A stretch of DNA of 64,000 bases from the NCBI RefSeq assembly GCF_040496035.1, contig NZ_JBEPJZ010000001.1, positions 930,001 to 994,000 on the forward strand, written 5' to 3'. Shown here piece after piece: positions 19,144 through 30,122 of this stretch. The notes under the pieces were generated by a model that was not told the origin of the DNA, did not search any database, and worked only from the letters and a program-made list of their open reading frames with translations. The stretch is from Agromyces sp. SYSU T00194. GTDB lineage: Bacteria > Actinomycetota > Actinomycetes > Actinomycetales > Microbacteriaceae. How positions within the stretch are numbered: position 1 is the first letter of the stretch; every line of letters begins with the position of its first letter. The position numbers and the translations under genes are program-made.

Positions 19144-19539
19144 ATGACCCACCCCGTGATCCCCGACCACCTGACCGACCTGCTCGAGCGCCCGCTGATC
19201 GCCTCGCTCGGCACCACCCGTCCCGACGGCAGGGTGCAGGTGCAGCCGATGTGGTTCGAGTTCGACGGCACCGACATCCGCTTCACCCACACCACCACGC
19301 GCATCAAGTACCGCAACCTCATGCGCGACCCGGCCATGACGGTCCTGGTCATCGACCCCGACGACACGGGCCGCTACCTCGAGGTGCGCGGGCGCCTGAC
19401 CGAGGCCATCCCCGACCCGACGGGCTCGTACCTGGTGCACCTGGCCGCGCGGTACGGGCAGCCGGGTGCGCAGCCGCCCGCCGACAAGGCGGATCGGGTG
19501 ATCCTGCGGATGACCCCGGAGCACGTCACGCATCACTGA
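19144..19539 (+). CDS. PPOX-class FMN/F420-dependent oxidoreductase (PNPOx-like split barrel)
   Basis: 131 residues of a flavin split-barrel protein: LIASLGTTRPDGRVQVQPMWFEFDG, then FTHTTTRIKYRNLMRDPAMTVLVIDPDD, then a strand ending YLEVRGRLTE. The RIKYRNLMRDP motif resembles members that bind F420 or FMN. It probably reduces a small molecule; substrate unknown. AGGAAGG precedes the ATG. The region 18930-19143 before it must hold promoters for both this gene and the VOC gene. Confidence 0.88.
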   Translation: MTHPVIPDHLTDLLERPLIASLGTTRPDGRVQVQPMWFEFDGTDIRFTHTTTRIKYRNLMRDPAMTVLVIDPDDTGRYLEVRGRLTEAIPDPTGSYLVHLAARYGQPGAQPPADKADRVILRMTPEHVTHH

Positions 19540-19626
19540 TGCGCCAGTCGGGTGCGGTGCGCAACGGATGCCCCGCGGGGACGTCCCGATGCATCCGCCG
19601 CCGCCCGCCGATGCGAGGATGGACGG

Positions 19627-20724
19627 GTGACCGCACGACTGCACGACCCCGCCCTGCGCGGCTTCGCCTCCGACAACTACTCCGGCGTGCACCCCGAGGT
19701 GCTCCAGGCCATCGCGAACGCGAACGACGGCCACCAGATCGCCTACGGCGAGGACGTCTACACGACGCGCCTGCAGGAGGTCTTCGCGCAGCACTTCGGC
19801 GAGGGCGTGCACGCGTTCCCGGTGTTCAACGGCACCGGTGCGAACGTGACCGGACTGCAGGCGATGCTGCCGCGTTGGGGCGCCGTCGTGTGCACGAGCA
19901 CCGCGCACATCCACACCGACGAGGGCGGTGCGCCCGAGCGCGTGGCCGGCCTCAAGCTGCTGCCCGTTCCGACGCCCGACGGCAAGCTGACCCCCGAGCT
20001 CATCGATCGCGAGGCCTGGGGCTGGGGCGACGAGCACCGCGCGCAGCCGCTCGTGGTCTCGATCACGCAGACCACCGAGCTCGGCACCGCCTACACCGTC
20101 GACGAGGTGCGCGCGATCGCCGAGCACGTGCACGCGCGCGGCATGAAGCTGCACATGGACGGCGCCCGCATCGCCAACGCCGCGGCGACGCTCGACGTGC
20201 CGCTGCGCGCGTTCACGTCCGACGCGGGCGTCGACGTGCTGAGCTTCGGCGGCACCAAGAACGGGCTGCTCTACGGCGAGGCCGTCGTCGTGCTCTCCGA
20301 TGACGCACTGGAGCTCGCCGGCACCACCGGGCCCGACTCCATCCGCTACCTGCGCAAGCTGAACATGCAGCTGACCTCGAAGATGCGCTTCGTCTCGGCG
20401 CAGCTGATCGCCCTGCTCGAGGGCGACCTCTGGCTGCGCAACGCGCGTCACTCGAACACCATGGCCGCGCGACTGCGGAGCCGGCTCGAGGAGGGTGTCG
20501 CCGCCGGCGAGCTGCCGGGCCTCGGCTTCAGCCAGGAGACGCAGTCGAACGCGGTCTTCGCGACGTTGCCCGCCGGTGTCGCCGACCGACTCCGCGACGT
20601 GTTCCGCTTCTACGACTGGGACGCCGCACGCGGCGAGGTGCGCTGGATGTGCGCATTCGACACGCTCGCCGACGACGTCGACGCCTTCGTCGCTGCCATC
20701 CGGTCGGAGCTCGCCCGCGCCTGA
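19627..20724 (+). CDS. ltaE: Low-specificity L-threonine aldolase
   Basis: 365 residues of PLP fold type I, beta-eliminating lyase family: cleaves L-threonine or L-allo-threonine to glycine and acetaldehyde. Markers are FASDNYSGVHPEVLQAI at the N-terminus, YGEDVYTTRLQEVF, FNGTGANVTGLQAM, the PLP-anchoring aspartate in KLHMDGARIANA, and the Schiff-base Lys211 in LSFGGTKNGLLYGEA. The GTG at 19627 is taken as start (GAGG 10 bases before); upstream in-frame sequence is not aldolase-like. The stop is followed at once by a C-tract at 20725. Confidence 0.9.
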   Translation: MTARLHDPALRGFASDNYSGVHPEVLQAIANANDGHQIAYGEDVYTTRLQEVFAQHFGEGVHAFPVFNGTGANVTGLQAMLPRWGAVVCTSTAHIHTDEGGAPERVAGLKLLPVPTPDGKLTPELIDREAWGWGDEHRAQPLVVSITQTTELGTAYTVDEVRAIAEHVHARGMKLHMDGARIANAAATLDVPLRAFTSDAGVDVLSFGGTKNGLLYGEAVVVLSDDALELAGTTGPDSIRYLRKLNMQLTSKMRFVSAQLIALLEGDLWLRNARHSNTMAARLRSRLEEGVAAGELPGLGFSQETQSNAVFATLPAGVADRLRDVFRFYDWDAARGEVRWMCAFDTLADDVDAFVAAIRSELARA

Positions 20725-20744
20725 CCCCCCCCCCCGCCCCCCCC
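20725..20744. repeat. Homopolymeric C tract (C11-G-C8)
   Basis: Eleven Cs, one G and eight Cs follow the ltaE stop codon directly. This is the longest homopolymer I noticed in the window. Length may vary by slippage or be miscalled; it is non-coding as read. Confidence 0.8.
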
Positions 20745-20973
20745 GCCGCCCGCGAGATCGGGATCCGCGGCGGCCGAACGTCCCGGTCCGGACCGGGCAA
20801 CCGGACCGTACGTCCGGTGCGCTCCTGCGAGCTTCCTGAGAACGCACGCCCACTCGGTGCTGGCACTGGAGCGTCCGGATCGGTGCCGCGCCGATGATAA
20901 GACCGTCTGCCGGGGGAGTCTCCGCGGCGGGGGCGCTCGGTGGAACCACCGTGCGGCTGGAGGGGAGCGACGG

Positions 20974-21336
20974 ATGACGACGGGAATCGCACTGGTGAAC
21001 GCACGCGAAGGAGATCGCGATCCGTTCGACGCGAACCCGTCACCGGAGTCCGCACCCGCGGCAGGACCGGAGGGACGCGAACTGGTCGTCGTCGGCGGCC
21101 TGCTGTCGACGTTCGTCACCATCCTGCTCGTGCTCCTCGCCGCGCTCCAACCGGCCGTCGCGACGATCGCCATCATCGGCGTGGTCGCGGTGTTCGCCAC
21201 CATGCTGGTGGTGCGGTCGACGGTCGAGCGCCCGTACACCCGGGTGCGCGCCCTGGCGACGCTGCTCGTGCTCCTCGGCACGGGCTCCGCCGCCGCGATC
21301 ATCTGGATCGTCGCCTCCGGCTGGCTCCCCGCCTGA
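20974..21336 (+). CDS. Small three-segment membrane protein of unknown function
   Basis: 120 residues. A polar acidic N-terminus of about 35 residues precedes three hydrophobic segments (about 38-60, 64-80 and 92-115). The ATG is preceded by GGAGGGGAGCG, a strong ribosome site. GATAAG at about 20896 could be a -10 box. No family recognised. The 249-base upstream gap holds only the C-tract and GTCCGG/CCGGAC-rich sequence. Confidence 0.6.
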   Translation: MTTGIALVNAREGDRDPFDANPSPESAPAAGPEGRELVVVGGLLSTFVTILLVLLAALQPAVATIAIIGVVAVFATMLVVRSTVERPYTRVRALATLLVLLGTGSAAAIIWIVASGWLPA

Positions 21337-21487
21337 CCGCGGAGCCGACCACGACGCGGGGCCGAGGCCGCCGCGTCGCACTCCCATGCGTCGACATGGA
21401 ATAGCAGCGCCACCCGGTCCGTTGGTCCTCCTCGTGCGCTCCGATGTCGCAGTGCGCGACCCGCACCACGCACCCGGAGGACGCACC

Positions 21488-22093
21488 ATGACGATCGACG
21501 ACACCGACTTCACCGACGGCTTCACCCGCGCGGCCGAGACCCGCGTGCCCCTGCTCGGCGTACTCGCCGAGCGCTGGAGCCCGCGGTCGTTCGACCCGGA
21601 CGCCACGATCGACGACCACGCCCTCGACGGCGCGCTCGAGGCCGCCCGCTGGGCGCCGTCCGCCAGCAACTCGCAGCCCTGGCGGTTCATCGTCGGGCGT
21701 CGCGGCACCCGCACCTTCGAGCAGATCCACGGCACGCTCGCCGGCGGCAACCAGGGCTGGGCCGACAAGGCCGCCGCGCTCATCGTGAACGTCGCCGAGA
21801 CCACCGACGTCGACGGCACGCCGCGGCCGTGGGGACACTACGACCTCGGGCAGTCCGTCGCCTACCTCGCCGCCCAGGCGCACCACGACGGCCTGCACGC
21901 GCACCAGATGGGCGGATTCGACCGCGACGCCATCCGCAGGGCGTTCGGACTCGACGACCGGCTCGAGCCGGTCTCGGTCATCGCGATCGGCGTGCTCGCG
22001 AGCCCCGACGCGCTGCCCGACCGGCTCCGCGAGCGGGAGGTCGCACCGCGCCGTCGCATGCCGCTCGACGAGCTCGTGCTGCAGCGCGACTGA
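21488..22093 (+). CDS. Nitroreductase family protein
   Basis: 201 residues of the FMN-dependent nitroreductase fold. The N-terminal FMN-binding motif is RWSPRSFD, followed by EAARWAPSASNSQPWRFIVG, a hallmark of the family, then WADKAAALIVN and HYDLGQSVAYLAAQAHHDGL. The C-terminal region ends in RRRMPLDELV. It likely reduces nitroaromatics, quinones or enones with NAD(P)H; the physiological substrate is unknown. CGGAGGACGC lies before the ATG. Confidence 0.9.
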   Translation: MTIDDTDFTDGFTRAAETRVPLLGVLAERWSPRSFDPDATIDDHALDGALEAARWAPSASNSQPWRFIVGRRGTRTFEQIHGTLAGGNQGWADKAAALIVNVAETTDVDGTPRPWGHYDLGQSVAYLAAQAHHDGLHAHQMGGFDRDAIRRAFGLDDRLEPVSVIAIGVLASPDALPDRLREREVAPRRRMPLDELVLQRD

Positions 22094-22153
22094 CGCGCGG
22101 CGTGCGAACGGGCACGCGGGCCTCGCGGCGCGCGTGCCCGTGGCATCCGTCGA

Positions 22154-22621
22154 TCAGGCCGTGGCGGTCTTCCGCGACGGGGCGATCAGCAGCAACGCGA
22201 TGCCGAACAGCACGAACATGATGCCGACGCCGGCCGCGAAGACGGCGATGCCGAACGAGACGACCGACGTGAACAGCGACGCCCGCAGGAACGACGCGTT
22301 CATGACGACCGCGCGCACCGGGTCGTCCTGGTCGAGCTCGGCGTAGGTCGAGCCGCCGCTCGCCTCGAGCGCGTGGTGGTTGATGATGTCGGCCTGCACG
22401 AAGGCGGTGAACGGCCCGGTCACCTGTGCGCCCTGGAACGCGATCGCGTCGTCGGGCACGGTGATGTTCTCGGCGCGGAGCTGGCTCGACACCGCCACCC
22501 ACGCGACGATGCCGACGATGATGAGCAGCGCGCCGCCCACGATGCCGAGCCATCCGAAGACCTTGACCGCGGTGCTCTGCCCCCCGGTAAGTGCGATCGT
22601 GCGCATTTCTGTGTCGGCCAT
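22154..22621 (-). CDS. Actinobacterial membrane protein, often mislabelled LigA
   Basis: 155 residues with two hydrophobic segments (about 21-45 and 118-146) flanking an extracytoplasmic loop: SSQLRAENITVPDD, AQVTGPFTAFVQADIINHHALEA, STYAELDQDDPVRAVVMNASFLRASLF. This loop pattern is highly recognisable in Actinobacteria. The common label aromatic ring-opening dioxygenase LigA has no support in the sequence. Function unknown. It is transcribed alone. Confidence 0.75.
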   Translation of the reverse strand: MADTEMRTIALTGGQSTAVKVFGWLGIVGGALLIIVGIVAWVAVSSQLRAENITVPDDAIAFQGAQVTGPFTAFVQADIINHHALEASGGSTYAELDQDDPVRAVVMNASFLRASLFTSVVSFGIAVFAAGVGIMFVLFGIALLLIAPSRKTATA

Positions 22622-22687
22622 GGCGAATCCCCTCGTTCGATGCCGCTGACAGGGCCGACGATAGCGAACCTGAACGTCGCTTGGGAA

Positions 22688-22720
22688 GGGGCCGGATGCC
22701 GCGAAGCGGACTCCGGCCCC
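22688..22720 (-). terminator. Terminator hairpin of clpB
   Basis: GGGGCCGGA (22688-22696) pairs with TCCGGCCCC (22712-22720) with a 15-base loop, 9 bases downstream of the clpB stop; on the minus strand it is followed by TTCCC. Confidence 0.65.
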
Positions 22721-22728
22721 CGGTCGCC

Positions 22729-24903
<2,175 letters not shown>

Positions 24904-24927
24904 GGGAGTCCTTTCACTGGTTCCAAA

Positions 24928-24948
24928 CTTGAGTCAAGTGTACTCAAC
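24928..24948 (-). promoter_or_regulatory. HAIR operator for HspR upstream of clpB
   Basis: On the plus strand CTTGAGT-N7-ACTCAAC, 13 of 14 positions of the HAIR consensus CTTGAGT-N7-ACTCAAG. It lies 25 bases before the clpB start. Binding by HspR (40875-41294) is inference. Confidence 0.85.
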
Positions 24949-25031
24949 TTTGAATCGGGTTGCACGTCCCGCAGCTGGGAACCCACTGACGGTGAGCGGA
25001 TGCCTCCGAGCCCCGCGACACGGCCCCGTAA

Positions 25032-26384
<1,353 letters not shown>

Positions 26385-26436
26385 CCCGCGACGGGCGCGG
26401 GTGCCGTGCCCTCCGTGCGAGCGCAGGGAGCAGGCC

Positions 26437-26877
26437 ATGCCGTTGAAGGGCGAGTATGCCGCCGGGACCGTCGACTGGGCCCGCAACCAGGCCGAGCGGT
26501 ACGAGGCGACCGACGGACGCGAGGCGAACCGCATCCGCGGGGTGCCGGTCGTGGTCGTCACCTCGGTCGGCGCGCGGAGCGGGAAGCTCCGCAAGACCGC
26601 GCTCATGCGCGTCGAGCACGACGGCGAGTACGCGGCGGTCGCGTCGTACCTCGGCGCCGAGCGGCATCCGTTCTGGTACGGCAACCTCCGGGCGCATCCG
26701 CTCGTCGAGCTGCAGGACGGCGCCGCTCGGGGCGACTACGTCGCCCGCGAGGTGGAGGGCGGGGAACGCGACCGCTGGTGGGCGCGCGCGGCCGCCGTCT
26801 GGCCCGCGTACGACGACTACCAGCGGAAGACCCGGCGACGCATCCCGGTCTTCGTGCTCTCGCCCGTGCACGCGTAG
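26437..26877 (+). CDS. F420-dependent Ddn-type oxidoreductase, paralogue 1
   Basis: 146 residues of the nitroreductase-family deazaflavin-dependent oxidoreductase group (Ddn-like split barrel). Markers are [59 protein letters not shown] and the C-terminal [10 protein letters not shown]. It would use reduced F420 to reduce quinones or activated double bonds. A tandem paralogue of identical length starts 73 bases downstream; most core blocks are shared, showing local duplication. Confidence 0.9.
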   Translation: MPLKGEYAAGTVDWARNQAERYEATDGREANRIRGVPVVVVTSVGARSGKLRKTALMRVEHDGEYAAVASYLGAERHPFWYGNLRAHPLVELQDGAARGDYVAREVEGGERDRWWARAAAVWPAYDDYQRKTRRRIPVFVLSPVHA

Positions 26878-26950
26878 CTCCGGCCCGGGCGGGAATGCGG
26901 ACCGGGTGCGCCGGGTTGGACCCCGTGAACCGACCTCAGGAGGACCGTCG

Positions 26951-27391
26951 ATGCCGTTGACCGGAGAGTACGCACCCAGCACCGCCGACTGGGCCCGCAC
27001 GCAGGCCGAGACCTACGAGGCGACCGAGGGCCAGGAGGCGAGCACCCTCCGCGGAGTGCCCGTGATCGTCCTCACCTCGAAGGGCGCGAAGACGGGCAAG
27101 CTCCGCAAGACCGCGCTCATGCGCGTCGAGCACAACGGCGAGTACGCGGTCGTCGCCTCGAAGGGCGGCGACCCGAAGCACCCCGTCTGGTACTGGAACC
27201 TCAAGGCGCACCCGCTCGTCGAGCTGCAGGACGGCGCGACGCGCAAGGACTACACGGCCCGCGAGGTCACCGACGACGAGCGCGAGACCTGGTGGGAGCG
27301 CGCGGCCGAGGTGTGGCCCGACTACGACGCGTACCAGACGCGCACCGACCGGCAGATCCCGGTCTTCGTGCTGACGCCCGTCCAGTCGTAG
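26951..27391 (+). CDS. F420-dependent Ddn-type oxidoreductase, paralogue 2
   Basis: 146 residues, tandem paralogue of the gene at 26437. Shared blocks include [22 protein letters not shown] and IPVFVLTPV; the variable part is around [16 protein letters not shown], near the expected substrate pocket, so specificity may differ. CAGGAGGACCG gives a strong ribosome site. Role as for paralogue 1. It converges on the minus-strand gene ending at 27446. Confidence 0.9.
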   Translation: MPLTGEYAPSTADWARTQAETYEATEGQEASTLRGVPVIVLTSKGAKTGKLRKTALMRVEHNGEYAVVASKGGDPKHPVWYWNLKAHPLVELQDGATRKDYTAREVTDDERETWWERAAEVWPDYDAYQTRTDRQIPVFVLTPVQS

Positions 27392-27445
27392 GAGGCCGGC
27401 GGCGCGACCGGGCCGCGGCGCGCCTCATCGCGGGGACGCGCGGCG

Positions 27446-28066
27446 TCAGCCCCCGTGCGCGAGCGTCTGCACGAGGATCACGAGCCCGCCGAACACGACG
27501 AACACCGAGAGCGCGACCAGCTTGCCCCAGACCTTCAGCCGCGACCGCCGCACCGCCAGGTAGGCGATCAGGCCGAGGGTGCCGAGGTAGATGAACGAGT
27601 CGATCCGCAGCGCGTCGTGCAGCTCGAGCAGGTCGAGCCAGGCGGCGCCGATCAGGAGCAGGGGGAGCACCGCGGTGCCGAGCGCGCCCACGGCGATGCG
27701 CACCAGGAGCAGGGACTCGAGCCGGCTCGGCAGCTCGCCGTGCACGGACACGTGCGCGACCATGTCGGCGAGGAAGCCGGCGATCGTGATGCCCAGCACG
27801 CCGAGCGCCAACGTGCCGAAGGCGCGGCCCGGGTCGATGTGGTCGGCCTCGCCGAGCAGCACGAGGGTGATCGCGAGGCCGGTGAACGTCGCGTAGACCC
27901 GCTCCTTCAGGTACGCGGTGACGGCGCGCTGCTCGTCGGCGTCGAGCTCCTCGATCGCCCGGCGGTTCGGACGCCCGCGACGCGGGCCGCGGGGCAGGTT
28001 CCCGCGGGCAGGGCGCTCGGGTTCGCTCCGCGGCTCGGGCTCGCTCCGCGGCTCGGGCTCGCTCAT
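27446..28066 (-). CDS. Membrane protein of unknown function, coupled to AI-2E-family gene
   Basis: 206 residues. The N-terminus is disordered with perfect EPEPRS/SEPEPR repeats, then a basic stretch (RGPRRGRPNRRA), then about five hydrophobic segments: TGLAITLVLLGEADHIDPGRAF, GVLGITIAGFLADMVAHV, AVGALGTAVLPLLLIG, YLGTLGLIAYLAV and LVALSVFVVFGGLVIL. The ATG overlaps the stop of the upstream AI-2E-family gene (ATGA), so the two are translationally coupled. No family recognised with certainty. Confidence 0.75.
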   Translation of the reverse strand: MSEPEPRSEPEPRSEPERPARGNLPRGPRRGRPNRRAIEELDADEQRAVTAYLKERVYATFTGLAITLVLLGEADHIDPGRAFGTLALGVLGITIAGFLADMVAHVSVHGELPSRLESLLLVRIAVGALGTAVLPLLLIGAAWLDLLELHDALRIDSFIYLGTLGLIAYLAVRRSRLKVWGKLVALSVFVVFGGLVILVQTLAHGG

Positions 28067-29256
28067 GGCCGGTCCTCCTCGTCGCCCTCCTGCGGCGCTG
28101 CGGCCACCACCCCGGCGGGCGAGGACGCCTCGTCCGGCCCGGGCGCGGGGTGCGGCGGGTCCTCGCGGTCCGGATCGCCCGTGGCATCCGCTCGCTCCAC
28201 CACGTCGCGGTCGCCCGACAACCACCGGGCCCAGGCGTACCGCGGGTCGCCCTCGAACAGCAGCGCCCGCGCCAGTAGCGTCAGCGGGATCGCCAGGATC
28301 GCGCCCAGCGGGCCGATGACGAAGGTCCAGAACACGACCGAGAAGAAGCTCAGCGTGAGCGAGAGGCTCACCGCGTCGCTGACGAACTTCGGCTGCACGA
28401 GCACCTGCAGCACCACGTTGACCACGCAGTAGATCGCGATCACGACGAGCATGAGGGGCCAGCCGCCCACCACGAGCGCGAGGATCGCCGGCGGCACGAG
28501 CCCCAGCACGAAGCCGATGTTCGGGATGAAATTGGTCACGAACGCGAGGATCGCCCAGACCATCGGTGCGGGGACGCCGACCGCCCACAGCGCGAGCCCG
28601 TCGATGATCGCCACGACCGCGCCGAAGCTCGCGTTGACCACGAAGTAGCGGCGCACGTTCGAGTTGTAGCGCTCGAACCGGGCGAGCGTCGCGTCGCGGC
28701 GACCGCCGAACGCCGCACGGGCGTCGCCGTAGTGGGCGGCGTCGGCGGCCATGAAGATCACGTACGCGAGCACGAAGAAGAACGCGGTGAGGATGCCGAG
28801 CACCCAGCCCGACACGGTCTCGGCGACGCCGAACAGGAAGGACGGGTCGAGCACGGATGCCACCGCGTCGGCCGCCTGCGCCTCGAGCCCGAGCCCGGAG
28901 AGCCAGTCGATGACCTCCCCCGCGGTGTCGCTGAGCTGGGAGAAGTAGTCGGCGACGAGGGCGCCGAAGCGGATGCCCGCGAAGGCCAGCATCGCGGCGA
29001 GCGCGGCGAGGATGAGGTACCCCACCACGATGACCGCGGTCGTCGCGGCCCACCGCGGCCACCCGCGGCGCTCCAGGGGGTGACGCACCGGGTGCACGAT
29101 GATCACGATCACCGCGGCGAGCGCGAGCGGCGCGACGATCTCCCTGGCGAACGACACGCCGGCCAGCACGACCACCGCCGCAGCGGCGGCCAGGATCGGG
29201 CTCGTCGACCGCGTCCGGCCCTGCTCGGCACGGGGCCTGCGCGCTGCGTCATCCAT
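28063..29256 (-). CDS. AI-2E family transporter (UPF0118)
   Basis: About 397 residues with seven to eight membrane segments. It has the family pattern: an N-terminal pair of helices, a large loop (DYFSQLSDTAGEVIDWLSGLGL), then FVTNFIPNIGFVLGLVPPAILALV and VLQVLVQPKFVSDAVSLSLTLSFFSVVFW, with LGAILAIPLTLLARALL near the end. Members move autoinducer-2, or act as Na+/H+ antiporters or mediate other efflux; the substrate is not predictable. A disordered acidic, Pro-rich tail of about 50 residues follows the core. The ATG at 29256 (MDDAARRP) is preferred over extra upstream frame. Confidence 0.88.
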   Translation of the reverse strand: MDDAARRPRAEQGRTRSTSPILAAAAAVVVLAGVSFAREIVAPLALAAVIVIIVHPVRHPLERRGWPRWAATTAVIVVGYLILAALAAMLAFAGIRFGALVADYFSQLSDTAGEVIDWLSGLGLEAQAADAVASVLDPSFLFGVAETVSGWVLGILTAFFFVLAYVIFMAADAAHYGDARAAFGGRRDATLARFERYNSNVRRYFVVNASFGAVVAIIDGLALWAVGVPAPMVWAILAFVTNFIPNIGFVLGLVPPAILALVVGGWPLMLVVIAIYCVVNVVLQVLVQPKFVSDAVSLSLTLSFFSVVFWTFVIGPLGAILAIPLTLLARALLFEGDPRYAWARWLSGDRDVVERADATGDPDREDPPHPAPGPDEASSPAGVVAAAPQEGDEEDRP

Positions 29257-29305
29257 GGGTCGACGATAGCGAACCGGCCGCGGCTGCAGCGGCGCCTCGC
29301 GGCGG

Positions 29306-29977
29306 CTAGAAGCTGGCGATGCCCTTGCCGAGCAGCACGACCGCGAGCACGAGCAGCAGCACCGCCATGATCGACGCGTTGTGCTGCACGAGCCACTCCC
29401 GCAGCCGGCCCAGCGGCGCCGCCATGGCATCGGATGCGACGAGGTACGCCACGACCGGGATCGCGACCGAGCACGCGGCCAATGCCGTGAACACGACGAC
29501 GCAGACCACGACGGCGCCCACGTCGAGCCCGGCCCCGCCGATCTCGAGGCCGCCGCCCGCGGCGAGCAGCAGGTTCTTCGGGTTGACGGCCGACAGCAGC
29601 ACGCCGAGCACGAACCCGCGCCCCGCGGTCATCGTGTCGATCGCACCCATCCACTTCGGCAGCTCGGGCTCCTCGCCCGGCGCCGGCCGCCCCCGCCACT
29701 GACGCAGTGCGAGGAACAGCAGCGCCGCGGCGAGCACGATCTGCACCACGCCGGTGACCGGCCGCGAGGCATCCGGATCACCCTCCGGCAGCACCGACGA
29801 GAGCAGCGTGAACACCGTCGTGGCGAGCGCGATGCCCACGATCCAGCCGGCCAGGAAGCCGACGCCCGTGCCCTTCGCCTTCGGCGACAGCAGCATGAGG
29901 ATCGCCGCGATGATGGGGATCGGGCTGATCGCGATGCCGACCGCCAGCGGAAGGATGGATCCGATCACGGAGCCCAT
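29306..29977 (-). CDS. GAP family membrane protein (Sap, sulfolipid-1-addressing protein-like)
   Basis: 223 residues, six hydrophobic segments. The start MGSVIGSILPLAVGIAISPIPIIAAILMLLSPKA (here split: MGSVIGSILPLAVGIAISP then IPIIAAILML) is the signature of the GAP/Sap family, related to LysE-type exporters. AVNPKNLLLAAGGGLEIG is the second conserved block. In mycobacteria relatives help move glycopeptidolipid or sulfolipid to the surface; here cargo is unknown. It sits about 50 bases upstream of the AI-2E gene on the same strand. Confidence 0.85.
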   Translation of the reverse strand: MGSVIGSILPLAVGIAISPIPIIAAILMLLSPKAKGTGVGFLAGWIVGIALATTVFTLLSSVLPEGDPDASRPVTGVVQIVLAAALLFLALRQWRGRPAPGEEPELPKWMGAIDTMTAGRGFVLGVLLSAVNPKNLLLAAGGGLEIGGAGLDVGAVVVCVVVFTALAACSVAIPVVAYLVASDAMAAPLGRLREWLVQHNASIMAVLLLVLAVVLLGKGIASF

Positions 29978-30015
29978 GGCGCGTCCCCTCTCGAGCCGTC
30001 ACGCCCGTCGCGGCA

Positions 30016-30041
30016 CGTGCACGACCATCGTGTCGTGCACG
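30016..30041. terminator. 10-bp-stem hairpin between the alkylsulfatase and GAP genes
   Basis: CGTGCACGAC (30016-30025) pairs perfectly with GTCGTGCACG (30032-30041) over a 6-base loop. Both flanking genes run on the minus strand, so it may end the alkylsulfatase transcript; it could instead be an operator for the GAP gene. Confidence 0.5.
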
Positions 30042-30122
30042 GCGTGTTCCTGTCGAGGGTCCTTGGTCCGGGGGTCCCGTGACGGGTCGTGGACACCGCC
30101 CGTGGTCACCCGCCGCCGAGCC

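Noticed and set aside
22154..22621. Calling this protein an aromatic ring-opening dioxygenase LigA
   Set aside because: The label is propagated in databases, but the protein is a two-segment membrane protein with no dioxygenase motif.
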